From Emticicia sp043780375 (GTDB taxonomy: Bacteria > Bacteroidota > Bacteroidia > Cytophagales > Spirosomataceae), in assembly GCF_043780375.1 (NCBI RefSeq), contig NZ_JAYWCU010000164.1, forward strand, positions 1 through 15,144: 15,144 nt of DNA, written 5' to 3'. Made by a program: the position numbers and the translations under genes. A model generated the notes under the pieces. The model was given only the letters and a program-made list of their open reading frames with translations. It was not told the DNA's origin and searched no databases. Below, one piece after another: positions 1 to 8,070 of this stretch (position 1 is the first letter of the stretch; each line of letters begins with the position of its first letter).

Positions 1-299
1 ACCGCTACACCTTTGCTTTTATAATCAACCACAATTTTCTTAATTCGGTCTTCATAAGCTTGTGCTGTGGGGCAGTGTGTGCATGTAAAAACTATGACTA
101 AGGCCTTTGCCGAAGCAAAATCTTTAAGCGAATAAAACTTGCCATCGTAGTTAGGTAGTTTAAAATCAATTGCCTTTGAACCAATTGCTAAAGTAGGCGT
201 TTCTTGGTGAGGAATGGCTTGGGGATGAGCCACAAACTTTGTCTGCGAGAAAGAAAAATAGCCAATTAATAATAAAAATAAGGTAAATAGAGGTTTCAT
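1..299 (-). CDS. Exported thioredoxin-fold (redoxin) protein, N-terminal part, cut by window edge
   Basis: Reading leftwards from the ATG at 299-297, 99 codons are open and the frame runs off the left edge, so the C-terminus is missing. Residues 1 to about 18 form a Sec-type signal (basic start, Leu/Phe-rich core, SFSQ end), so the protein should act in the periplasm or envelope. After a short linker, residues 38-71 resemble the start of an AhpC/TSA-redoxin domain (GSKAIDFKLPNYDGK, then a hydrophobic strand). This leads into FTCTHCPTAQ, with the redox pair Cys73 and Cys76 followed by Pro, and a conserved-looking AYEDRI helix. This CxxCP layout is typical of thioredoxin-like disulfide reductases or peroxiredoxin-like proteins of unknown substrate. 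It diverges from the oxidoreductase at 464. The fold is fairly sure; the substrate is unknown. Confidence 0.8.
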   Translation of the reverse strand, partial: MKPLFTLFLLLIGYFSFSQTKFVAHPQAIPHQETPTLAIGSKAIDFKLPNYDGKFYSLKDFASAKALVIVFTCTHCPTAQAYEDRIKKIVVDYKSKGVA

Positions 300-344
300 A
301 GAGTTTTGGTTGAATAAGAAATAATTATAAAGAATATTTATTGT

Positions 345-352
345 CAAAATTA
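345..352 (-). promoter_or_regulatory. Bacteroidota -7 element for the redoxin gene
   Basis: On the minus strand this reads TAATTTTG, a perfect match to the Bacteroidota -7 consensus TAnnTTTG, 45 bases upstream of the redoxin start. A TTTG at 370-367 could serve as the -33 element, but the 14-base gap is shorter than usual. Prediction from consensus only. Confidence 0.45.
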
Positions 353-418
353 AACAAAAAATCAGTCAAATAATGATACTTTTATAGCGAAAGATAACAA
401 TAAATTGAAGAATTATGA

Positions 419-426
419 TAAATTTG
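419..426 (+). promoter_or_regulatory. Bacteroidota -7 element for the Tat oxidoreductase gene
   Basis: TAAATTTG matches TAnnTTTG exactly and lies 37 bases before the ATG at 464, giving a leader of about 30 bases. No well-spaced -33 TTTG was found. It sits in the 164-base divergent spacer shared with the redoxin gene. Confidence 0.5.
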
Positions 427-463
427 TTCTTTAAAATCTTTCAACTCTATAACCCTTCAGATA

Positions 464-1780
464 ATGAATTCAAATTTTTCTCGTCGTGATTTTGTAAAGA
501 CTTCGGCAGCAGCAGTAGGGGGTATCTCCATTGCTTCTTTGCCCATCGAAACTTATGCAAATTCTTCGGTAGACGATACACTCAAAGTTGCTCTTATTGG
601 CTGTGGTGGACGTGGCACTGGTGCTGCTCTACAAGCACTTACTGTAAAGCAAAATGTAAAATTAGTAGCAATGGCAGATGCTTTTCGTGATAGAATTGAC
701 TCTTGCTATCAAAATCTAACCACCGAAAAAGTACCAGGCAAAGGTGTAAAAAATCGGGTAGATGTGCCAGAAGAAAGGAAATTTGTAGGATTTGACGGCT
801 ACAAACAAGCTATTGCTTTGGCTGACGTGGTTATCCTGACAACCCCTCCAGGTTTCCGTCCAATTCATTTTGAAGAAGCGGTTCGTCAAGGAAAGCATAT
901 TTTCATGGAAAAACCTGTGGCGACTGATGCACCCGGTATTCGTAGAGTTTTGGCAGCTGCTGAAGAAGCTAAAAAGAAAAATTTAAAAATCGTGGTTGGT
1001 TTGCAACGTCATTACCAGAAGTCATATATTGAAACCTACAAAAAGGTAATCGATGAAGGCGTTATTGGTGATATAGTAGCTGCTCGTTGCTATTGGAACA
1101 ATGATGGCGTTTGGGTAAATGAGCGTAAAGCCAGCCAAACCGAAATGGAATATCAGATGCGAAATTGGTATTATTTTGTGTGGCTTTGTGGCGACCATAT
1201 CAATGAGCAACACATTCATAATCTTGACGTAATCAACTGGTTTAAAGGTGGTTATCCTACTGAGGCTGTTGGAATGGGCGGTCGTCAGGTAAGAACCGAT
1301 AAGAAATTTGGTGAAATTTATGACCATCATTATGTTGAGTTTAAATATGAAGATGGAATGATTTTATCGAGTCAATGCCGCCATCAGCCAGGAACTGTTT
1401 CTGATGTTTCGGAGCATTTGATAGGAACAAAAGGAAAAGCAACGGAAGGTAAAATATTTGATTTAAAAGGTAATAATATTTGGCGACATAAAGGTGAAGG
1501 TGACGGAAATCCTTATCAAGTAGAACACGATGTTTTGTTTGATTGTATCGTAAATAATAAGCCAATTAATGATGCCGAAAGAGGTGCAAAAAGTACCATG
1601 ACGGCAATTATGGGTCGTATGGCTACTTATTCTGGAAAGAAAATTAAGTGGGAAGAAGCCCTAAATTCAGAGATTAATTTAATGCCAGATACCTATACTT
1701 GGGATACACTTCCAAAAACTCTGCCTGACAAAGACGGATATTATCAAATTCCAATGCCAGGTAAAACGAAAGTGGTTTAG
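464..1780 (+). CDS. Tat-exported Gfo/Idh/MocA-family NAD(P)-dependent oxidoreductase
   Basis: A 438-residue protein with a twin-arginine signal at its start (SRRDFVK, Arg7-Arg8, then an Ala-rich hydrophobic stretch), so it should be exported folded with cofactor bound. Residues 40-51 (KVALIGCGGRG) are the Rossmann nucleotide-binding loop, and EKP at 149-151 is the family's sugar/cofactor-site motif. Residues 243-259 (GDHINEQHIHNLDVINW) carry the His/Asp-rich active-site segment of the C-terminal alpha/beta domain. The family oxidises or epimerises sugars and cyclitols. Members of this type are often labelled inositol 2-dehydrogenase, and some Tat-exported relatives are GH109 glycosidases that use bound NAD, so the substrate is open. 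Transcription appears independent: a -7 element lies at 419 and a terminator follows at 1834. The start is supported because the Tat motif begins at once. Confidence 0.9.
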   Translation: MNSNFSRRDFVKTSAAAVGGISIASLPIETYANSSVDDTLKVALIGCGGRGTGAALQALTVKQNVKLVAMADAFRDRIDSCYQNLTTEKVPGKGVKNRVDVPEERKFVGFDGYKQAIALADVVILTTPPGFRPIHFEEAVRQGKHIFMEKPVATDAPGIRRVLAAAEEAKKKNLKIVVGLQRHYQKSYIETYKKVIDEGVIGDIVAARCYWNNDGVWVNERKASQTEMEYQMRNWYYFVWLCGDHINEQHIHNLDVINWFKGGYPTEAVGMGGRQVRTDKKFGEIYDHHYVEFKYEDGMILSSQCRHQPGTVSDVSEHLIGTKGKATEGKIFDLKGNNIWRHKGEGDGNPYQVEHDVLFDCIVNNKPINDAERGAKSTMTAIMGRMATYSGKKIKWEEALNSEINLMPDTYTWDTLPKTLPDKDGYYQIPMPGKTKVV

Positions 1781-1833
1781 AGAAGAATTATGAATTTGGG
1801 AATTGAAAAACTCGCACTCGTTTAAAAAAATAG

Positions 1834-1868
1834 CCCCTTGAAATTTTACCTTCAAGGGGTTTCTTTAT
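1834..1868. terminator. Bidirectional intrinsic terminator
   Basis: CCCCTTGAA (1834-1842) pairs perfectly with TTCAAGGGG (1851-1859) around an 8-base loop. It is followed on the plus strand by TTTCTTTATT and on the minus strand by TATTTTTTT, so it can end both the oxidoreductase transcript and the efflux operon transcript, whose genes converge here. Confidence 0.85.
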
Positions 1869-1947
1869 TGTTTATAGATGAAGTATATTATGTTTTTAAA
1901 AATGGTAATCAGTAAGTTATGCGAGTAAAAAATCACTGAATTGAAGC

Positions 1948-3240
1948 CTATTTTACCAATTCACCGCTCAAACGCATAATAATCAATTCTGAAATTTTAA
2001 TGTTATAGCGGGCATTTGTCAAACGATTCAATGAAGTATTAAGGCTTCGTTGAGCTTCGTTCAATTCTAAAATTGTTGAACCACCCAATTTGAATTTTTC
2101 TAAAGATATTTTCAAGTTTTCGTCTGCTACTTCATTGTTTTCTATCTCCAATTTCAACAATTCTTTGTCGGTTTGATATTGATTATAAGCCCTAACTATG
2201 TCTGACTCAATTTGCACCCATAAATCTTCCTCTTGCTTTCTGAAGATTTCAGTATTGATTTTTGAAACCTGAATTTGACGACGTGTTATTTCACCATTGA
2301 ATATATTCCAAGTTGCAGCTAAACCAATATTCAAACCTACGTTTTGGTTATAAAGAAAAAGTCCTGCGTTGGATTTATTTAATGAGTAACCAAATGAAGA
2401 ATTAAGAGTAACTCTCGGTAATTTCAAAGCAGCAACTTCTTTTTGAACTATCACACTAATATCGGTTGCTTTTTTTAAAAATTGTAAGTTTTTATTAGCT
2501 GTTCTTGACTGACTTTTTAGATCTTCAGTGTTGGAGTCGAACATGATTCCTACGAGTTCCTGCACGTCGAAATCAAGATTTGGCTGTCTTACAAGTAAGT
2601 TATTGAGACTTATTTTGGCATTCTTAAGAGCATTTTTGGCTTGTACCAATTGTGTAACCTGGGTATTAAGCTCAGTTTTTGATTGAAGGTAATCAAGTTT
2701 AGACCCTTTTCCAAACTGCCAACGTTGGTCAGTAATAGTTAATCTTTCTTCGTAGTATTTTATGACCGTCTGCAAAAATGCTACCGTTTGTTTTTGCCGC
2801 ATCACTTCATAATATGCTTGCATCACATTGACAACAGTATTTTCCATCATTTGACGGGTCTGCAATTGACTTAGTTGACTTTGACCTTTCAAGCGATCGA
2901 GTGTTGCATACATCCTTTTTCCATCATATAGTGTCCAAGCCATTGATACATTGGAAGTGGGAGTATAGCTTTTTCCGAAACGATTTGTTTCTATTCCGTT
3001 TGAAAGTTTTTGATTTACTTCGTTGAAAGCAGTTCCCATATTAGCGTTTAAATCTACTCTGGGCATCATCCCTGCATTTCCTCTAAAAACCTGAACATCA
3101 GCTACTTCTTGTTGCAGTTTTGCTACTTTTATATCATAACTTTTTTCCAATGCAATGCCTATAGCATTCTCTAAAGTCAGTATTTCTTGAGCATTTGCAA
3201 AAACAGGCAATAGGAATAACAATAAAAAATATTTTTTCAT
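1948..3240 (-). CDS. TolC-family outer-membrane efflux channel
   Basis: The outer-membrane component of a tripartite exporter. I place the start at the ATG at 3240-3238, giving 430 residues that open with a clean Sec signal (MKKYFLLLFLLPVFANAQ). The frame stays open to an ATG at 3282, but that one lies inside a REP palindrome and would add 14 unlikely residues before the signal. After cleavage the protein shows the two-fold repeat of the OEP/TolC family: long helical stretches rich in Gln, Leu and Asn (QLSQLQTRQMMENTVVNVMQAYYEV in two pieces; LKISLEKFKLGGSTILELNEAQRSL likewise) separated by beta-strand segments (SMAWTLYDGKR and LAATWNIFNGE). The paired helices form the periplasmic tunnel and the strands the barrel. 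It is the last gene of the operon, 103 bases after the pump gene, and ends about 90 bases before the terminator at 1834-1859. Confidence 0.93.
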   Translation of the reverse strand: MKKYFLLLFLLPVFANAQEILTLENAIGIALEKSYDIKVAKLQQEVADVQVFRGNAGMMPRVDLNANMGTAFNEVNQKLSNGIETNRFGKSYTPTSNVSMAWTLYDGKRMYATLDRLKGQSQLSQLQTRQMMENTVVNVMQAYYEVMRQKQTVAFLQTVIKYYEERLTITDQRWQFGKGSKLDYLQSKTELNTQVTQLVQAKNALKNAKISLNNLLVRQPNLDFDVQELVGIMFDSNTEDLKSQSRTANKNLQFLKKATDISVIVQKEVAALKLPRVTLNSSFGYSLNKSNAGLFLYNQNVGLNIGLAATWNIFNGEITRRQIQVSKINTEIFRKQEEDLWVQIESDIVRAYNQYQTDKELLKLEIENNEVADENLKISLEKFKLGGSTILELNEAQRSLNTSLNRLTNARYNIKISELIIMRLSGELVK

Positions 3241-3267
3241 AAACAATTGATAATCAGTGATTATTAT

Positions 3268-3336
3268 GGGGACGTATCGCATACGTCCTTGCAGCGGACC
3301 TAATTTATATTGCGGGCGTATGCGATACGCCTCTAC
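3268..3336. repeat. Pair of inverted REP-like palindromes (BIME-like)
   Basis: Two related palindromes lie in opposite orientation. The first is GGACGTATCGCATACGTCC (3270-3288; 8-bp arms, CGC loop). The second is GGCGTATGCGATACGCC (3315-3331; 7-bp arms, GCG loop). Read on the minus strand, the second carries the same core GTATCGCATAC and is preceded by GTAG (3336-3333), the head tetranucleotide typical of REPs moved by RAYT transposases. Together they make a mirror pair about 70 bases long filling the gap between pump and channel genes. They could form RNA hairpins in the operon transcript. No transposase is present in the window. Confidence 0.75.
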
Positions 3337-3343
3337 TTCTCAT

Positions 3344-6300
3344 TTACACCAGCTCTGCCTCATTGGCAATTTCTTCGATTTGTTTCATGCGTTCAAAATT
3401 CTTTTTACGAGAAAGAAATGTATAAATCGCAGGAATTACATACAAAGTCAATACTAATGAAAACAAAAGCCCACCCATAATAACGATACCCATTGCCATT
3501 CTGCTTTTTCCTGCCGAACCTAATGCAAAAGCAATAGGTGATGCTCCCAGTACGGTTGCAAAACTGGTCATTAAGATTGGACGGAAACGCATGGATGCGG
3601 CTTCAATGGCTGCTTCTTTGATGTCCATGCCTTTTTCTCGCAATTGATTGGCAAATTCAACAATTAAAATACCATTTTTAGTAACCAAACCAATGAGCAT
3701 AATCATACCGATTTGGCTAAAAATATTGAGCGTTTGATTAAAATACCACAACGAAAATACTGCACCTGCCACCGCCAAAGGTACTGTAAGCATGATAATA
3801 AAAGGGTCAACGAAACTTTCAAATTGAGCAGAAAGAATCAAATACACCAATATCAAAGCCAAAAGAAACATATAGATTGTGTTGGACGAACTTTCGGAGA
3901 AATCTCTTGACGAGCCAGATAAAGCTGTTCGGATAATATCATCACCAAATTTATCTCTGATTTTATCCATTGCTTTTATGCCATCACCAATGGTTTTACC
4001 AGGTGCTAAACCTGCCGAAACTGTGGCACTCATGTAACGATTGAAATGATAAAGCTGCGGTGGGCTACTTTCTTCGTTGATCTTAACGATATTGTCTAAT
4101 TGAATGATTTCGCCACGATTATTTTTTACATAAGAATTTTTCAAATCTAAAGGTTCATCACGGTTTGCACGATCAAACTGTCCGATAACTTGGTATTGTC
4201 GTCCATTCATAGTAAAATAACCAAAACGTTGTCCTGCAAACGCTAATTGCATGGTTTGGGCAACATCAGTTACTGAAATACCCATACTTTTAGCTTTTTC
4301 ACGGTCAATACTAACTTCGAGTTCAGGTTTATTAAATTTCAAATTCAAATCTGAAATCATGAAAGTTGGGTCTTTTGAAACTTCTTCCATGAATTTTGGC
4401 ACATATTCACGAAGTTTTTCAAAATCAGGAGCTTGAATAACATACTGCACGGGCAAGCCACCTCTTTTATCTAATGCAATAGTTTCTTGTTGAAGTACAA
4501 ATGCCCTTGCATCAGGCATTTTTTTTGTAATTTTAGTAATTTGGTCGGCAATTTGTTGTTGCGTTCGCTTTCTATCTTTTGGATCGTTCAATACTAATCT
4601 CGTAAAACCTGTATTTGCCGCCCCAGAACCCGAAAAGCCAGGTGCTGTCATGGTTACAATTGAGGTAGCTTCTGGAACTGAATCACGAATAGTTTTGCCC
4701 AATTTTTGGATATAATTATCGGTAAATTCGAAAGACGAACCTTCGGGTGCTGAAATTTGCAAACGCATTGCACTTCTATCATCGAGCGGAGCTAATTCTT
4801 GTTGAAGGTCTTTGCCGAAATACCAAGTCATAGCAAAAGTAAGTAATACCAAAGGAATTGCCACCCAACGGATATTCATAAAACTTGTTAAACGCTTTCT
4901 ATATCCATTAATTACTCGTTCAAAAAATGGTTCTGTCATCTCATAAAAACGACTGTTTTTTTGATTTTTTCTAACCAAATAAGCATTCAGCATTGGTGTA
5001 AGTGTGAGCGAAACAAAAGCTGAAATCAATACGGCGGAAGCCAAAACGATTCCAAATTCTCTGAAAAGTCTTCCTACAAAACCTTCCATAAAGATAACAG
5101 GCAAAAACACTGATGCCAATGTGATTGACGTTGAAAGTACGGCAAACATTATTTCGTTCGAACCTTTAATTGCTGCCTCAATGGGCTTCATGCCTTGCTC
5201 AATTTTCTTGTAGATATTTTCAGTAACAACGATTCCGTCATCAACTACAAGGCCTGTTGCAAGAACTATGGCGAGAAGTGTAAGTACATTGACCGAAAAG
5301 CCAAACAAATACATAACAAAAAATGTCCCAACAAGTGACACGGGAATATCTATAAGAGGACGTATGGCGATAATCCAATCACGGAAAAACAAGAAAATGA
5401 TAATAACAACCAATCCAATGGCAATCATCAAGGTTTCACCTACTTCTTCAACCGATCGTTTGATAAAAATGGTGTTATCAGACATCATTTCCATTTTGTA
5501 ATCTTTTGGAAGCTCTTTTTTTATTTCGTCTAAACGATTATTTACTTGTTTTGAAATCTCTAAATAGTTGGCACCAGGCTGCGGAACAATTGCCAATCCG
5601 ATTGACGGAGTGCCATTGATACGCATAATGGTTTCTTCATTTTCAGCACCGAGTTCGGCACTTCCTATATCTTTAAAACGAATTATTTTTTCACCTACAG
5701 TCTTGACTATCAGATTATTAAAATCTTCTTCGCCCTTAAATCTTCCAACAGTTTTTACAGTTAGTTCGGTATTATCTCCTGCTAATTTTCCACTTGGCAA
5801 TTCTACATTTTCTCTATCGAGTGCTTGTTTTACATCTTGAGTAGTTACGCCTTGTGAAGCTAGTTTAGTGGGGTCCATCCACAGTCGCATTGAATACTTC
5901 TTCTGTCCCCAAATCATCACTTGGCTAATTCCTTGAATTGTTTGTAAACGTTGGGCAATGACGTTTTCGGCATAATCACTGATTTCCATGTGGCTTCTGA
6001 TATCAGACTGCAACATCATGCTCATAATTGGGTCAGAATTGGCATCTGCTTTGGAAACCGTTGGAGGACCATCAATATCTTGAGGCAACTGCCGAACAGC
6101 ACTTGAAACCTTATCACGCACGTCGTTGGCGGCAGTTTCCATGTCAACACCGATTTCAAATTCGATGGTGATTTGGCTTGAACCGTTATTTGAAGAAGAG
6201 TTAATAGATTTGATACCCTCGATTGCATTTAAGGATTTTTCGAGAGGTTCAGTGATTTGAGATTCGATAATATCGGAGTTGGCACCAACATAATTGGTAC

Positions 6301-6442
6301 GAACCGAAACGACAGGCGGGTCAATGGATGGATACTCACGTACACCCAAAAATGTATAGCCAATAGCTCCAAACAAAATGATGAGTAGGTTCATCACTAT
6401 GGCTAATACAGGACGTTTGATAGAAATGGTTGAAATTGACAT
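3344..6442 (-). CDS. RND-family (HAE1-type) inner-membrane efflux pump
   Basis: A 1032-residue AcrB/MexB-type transporter, full length for the family. It exports hydrophobic or amphiphilic compounds from the periplasm or inner membrane, driven by protons. The first membrane helix follows the typical opening (SISTISIKRPVLAIVMNLL). A porter domain covers about 40-330, helices TM2-6 about 335-480, a second porter domain about 540-850, and the last helices about 860-1010. Proton-relay residues are present: Asp401-Asp402 in ATGLVVDDGIVVTEN (AcrB Asp407/408) and Lys922 in IGLVTKNGILIVEF (AcrB Lys940). It follows the adaptor gene after 216 bases and precedes the TolC-like gene. I use no gene symbol because drug specificity cannot be read from the sequence. 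Confidence 0.96.
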   Translation of the reverse strand: MSISTISIKRPVLAIVMNLLIILFGAIGYTFLGVREYPSIDPPVVSVRTNYVGANSDIIESQITEPLEKSLNAIEGIKSINSSSNNGSSQITIEFEIGVDMETAANDVRDKVSSAVRQLPQDIDGPPTVSKADANSDPIMSMMLQSDIRSHMEISDYAENVIAQRLQTIQGISQVMIWGQKKYSMRLWMDPTKLASQGVTTQDVKQALDRENVELPSGKLAGDNTELTVKTVGRFKGEEDFNNLIVKTVGEKIIRFKDIGSAELGAENEETIMRINGTPSIGLAIVPQPGANYLEISKQVNNRLDEIKKELPKDYKMEMMSDNTIFIKRSVEEVGETLMIAIGLVVIIIFLFFRDWIIAIRPLIDIPVSLVGTFFVMYLFGFSVNVLTLLAIVLATGLVVDDGIVVTENIYKKIEQGMKPIEAAIKGSNEIMFAVLSTSITLASVFLPVIFMEGFVGRLFREFGIVLASAVLISAFVSLTLTPMLNAYLVRKNQKNSRFYEMTEPFFERVINGYRKRLTSFMNIRWVAIPLVLLTFAMTWYFGKDLQQELAPLDDRSAMRLQISAPEGSSFEFTDNYIQKLGKTIRDSVPEATSIVTMTAPGFSGSGAANTGFTRLVLNDPKDRKRTQQQIADQITKITKKMPDARAFVLQQETIALDKRGGLPVQYVIQAPDFEKLREYVPKFMEEVSKDPTFMISDLNLKFNKPELEVSIDREKAKSMGISVTDVAQTMQLAFAGQRFGYFTMNGRQYQVIGQFDRANRDEPLDLKNSYVKNNRGEIIQLDNIVKINEESSPPQLYHFNRYMSATVSAGLAPGKTIGDGIKAMDKIRDKFGDDIIRTALSGSSRDFSESSSNTIYMFLLALILVYLILSAQFESFVDPFIIMLTVPLAVAGAVFSLWYFNQTLNIFSQIGMIMLIGLVTKNGILIVEFANQLREKGMDIKEAAIEAASMRFRPILMTSFATVLGASPIAFALGSAGKSRMAMGIVIMGGLLFSLVLTLYVIPAIYTFLSRKKNFERMKQIEEIANEAELV

Positions 6443-6658
6443 TTTAGTCGATGGTCAATGGTCGTCAATAGACCGTAAATTTATTCGGTTTTGGCAATAG
6501 TCAATACTAAGTAAAATGACTAATATAGATTTACGAATAACGATTCATAGTTATTGTAAAATGCTTATAATTAAATAATTGATTTTGTTGTTGCCACAAA
6601 AATTTACCACAAAGTAAGCTTTTTGGAAATCTAATTTTATTTTGTTTTTAGCAATTAA
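6443..6658. other. Spacer between pump and adaptor genes, with short GTCAATG-type repeats
   Basis: This 216-base A/T-rich spacer has no ORF worth calling and no perfect minus-strand TAnnTTTG element. Next to the pump start it holds degenerate heptamers: GTCGATG (6447), GTCAATG (6454), GTCAATA (6464) and a separate GTCAATA (6500). The rest is featureless to me. Readthrough from the adaptor gene is the likely source of pump expression. Confidence 0.5.
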
Positions 6659-7777
6659 TTACTTGTTTGCTACTGTTTTTGCCTTCACTGGCGAATCCTT
6701 TTTCAATGCCATAATTCCACTCACTATTAGAGAATCACCAGCCGAAAGTCCTTTGGTAACTTGAATTCTTTTATCAGTACGTAAACCAGTTTCTACCATT
6801 ACTTCGGCAGCTTTACCATTTTTTATGATATATACTTTTTTACCTTTCAAGATAGGAACAATGGCTTCGGTCGGAATCATAATTGCTTTTGAAATATCCA
6901 AATCAATAGTTACTTTCACAAACATTCCTGGAACGAGTCTATCCGATGGATTTTTAGCTAAGGCTCTGAGTTTTAAAGTACGGAGGTTTGGGTCAATTTT
7001 TGGGTCGATTGCTACAATATTTGCATAATAAGCATCTGCTTGACCTTCTACTTCAAACTTTATACCTCTGCCTACTTTGATTAGGGTTGAATATTTTTCA
7101 GGAACCGTAAAATCAACTTTAACTGGGTTTGTTTGTACGAGTGTAGCAAGACTTGTAGTTGGTGTAACATACGCACCTTGACTGACATTTTTTAAACCTA
7201 CTTTACCTGTAAATGGAGCTCTAAGCACTGTTTTCTCAAGATTTGCTGCAATCAATTCTTTGTCGGCATTGAGCGTATTAATTTTATTTGCTGTAATCTC
7301 GTATTCTTCTTTACTTATGGCGTTGATGTCCAACAATTTCTTTTGTCGAGCTTCGGTTTGCTTTGCCAATTCTACTTCAAAGTTGAGTTTTTTGAGTTGA
7401 GCTTGCAAATCGGTATCTTTTATTTTTGCAATCAATTGACCAGCAGCCACTCGGCTTCCTTCTTTTATATTGAGGGTAATAATTCTGCCCGATGCTTCGG
7501 CTCTCAACTCAATTTCTTCATTCGGAAAAATTGTACCCGATGAGGTAACAACATTATCAAGGTCGCCAAAACTTGCTACATATACATTGACACTAATCGG
7601 AGGCGTAGAACCTTGCATTCCACCTTTTTCGCCTTTCCCTTTTTCGCCCGATTTAGATGCCGATGGGTTTGCTCCACCACCGCCTTTTTCACCACCAACA
7701 TCAGGTTTTTTGAATAAGAATATTTTGCCAAGTACCAAGACCGCAACAACAGCAATAATTATAATAACTGTACGCAT
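6659..7777 (-). CDS. RND efflux periplasmic adaptor (membrane fusion protein)
   Basis: A 372-residue HlyD/AcrA-type adaptor that couples the inner-membrane pump to the outer-membrane channel. Residues 3-22 are one uncleaved membrane helix, and there is no lipobox Cys, so it is anchored by that helix. Residues 25-58 form an unusual linker rich in Gly, Lys, Ser and Glu. The first half of the lipoyl-like domain (about 92-122, EASGRIITLNIKEGSRVAAG) is followed by a short helical hairpin (about 123-180). Then come the second lipoyl half (LRAPFTGKVGLKNVSQGAYV, about 185-204), a beta-barrel domain to about 290 (VDFTVPEKY onward) and a membrane-proximal domain at the C-terminus (IPTEAIVPILKGKKVYII). 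It is the first gene of the efflux operon, followed by the pump and the TolC-like channel. No regulator gene adjoins it. Confidence 0.94.
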   Translation of the reverse strand: MRTVIIIIAVVAVLVLGKIFLFKKPDVGGEKGGGGANPSASKSGEKGKGEKGGMQGSTPPISVNVYVASFGDLDNVVTSSGTIFPNEEIELRAEASGRIITLNIKEGSRVAAGQLIAKIKDTDLQAQLKKLNFEVELAKQTEARQKKLLDINAISKEEYEITANKINTLNADKELIAANLEKTVLRAPFTGKVGLKNVSQGAYVTPTTSLATLVQTNPVKVDFTVPEKYSTLIKVGRGIKFEVEGQADAYYANIVAIDPKIDPNLRTLKLRALAKNPSDRLVPGMFVKVTIDLDISKAIMIPTEAIVPILKGKKVYIIKNGKAAEVMVETGLRTDKRIQVTKGLSAGDSLIVSGIMALKKDSPVKAKTVANK

Positions 7778-7905
7778 AGTGAGTATTTACGATTTATTTA
7801 ATTAGATAATTATACGATTAAAATATTGTTTATTTAATCGAATTAAAAAATCAAAAATTTGAGGGTTTCTTTAAAGATTATTATAATAAGTGTAACAATT
7901 TAACA

Positions 7906-7913
7906 CAAAAATA
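7906..7913 (-). promoter_or_regulatory. Bacteroidota -7 element for the efflux operon
   Basis: The minus strand reads TATTTTTG, matching TAnnTTTG, in the 293-base spacer between aroQ and the adaptor gene. It predicts a leader of about 120 bases. No proper -33 TTTG was found. GTAACA (7892-7897) and TGTTAC (7922-7927) flank it as a 6-bp inverted repeat, too short to call an operator. The remainder of 7778-8070 is A/T-rich and shows no gene or strong hairpin. Confidence 0.45.
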
Positions 7914-8070
7914 TACTTAACTGTTACTAATGTAAAAGTAATTATATAGCTATTAAATAAATAAGCGACATATACGTAATTTCTGCCGACTATTTAAGGA
8001 AATGTAGGTTTCGAGAAGTATTGATAATTACTAAAGATATAGATTAAATAGAACGAATATGATAGTAAGC

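Noticed and set aside
3241..3282. Upstream ATG at 3282 as the start of the TolC-like protein
   Set aside because: It would place 14 polar residues before a clean Sec signal and lies inside a REP palindrome. The ATG at 3240 is better.
7470..7805. 111-codon plus-strand frame with a Pro/Phe-rich translation
   Set aside because: It is the antisense reading of the Gly/Lys-rich linker of the efflux adaptor. The composition is a mirror artefact.
7892..7927. GTAACA/TGTTAC inverted repeat around the efflux -7 element as an operator
   Set aside because: Only 6-bp arms with 24 bases between them and no extension. This is expected by chance in A/T-rich DNA, and no repressor gene is nearby.
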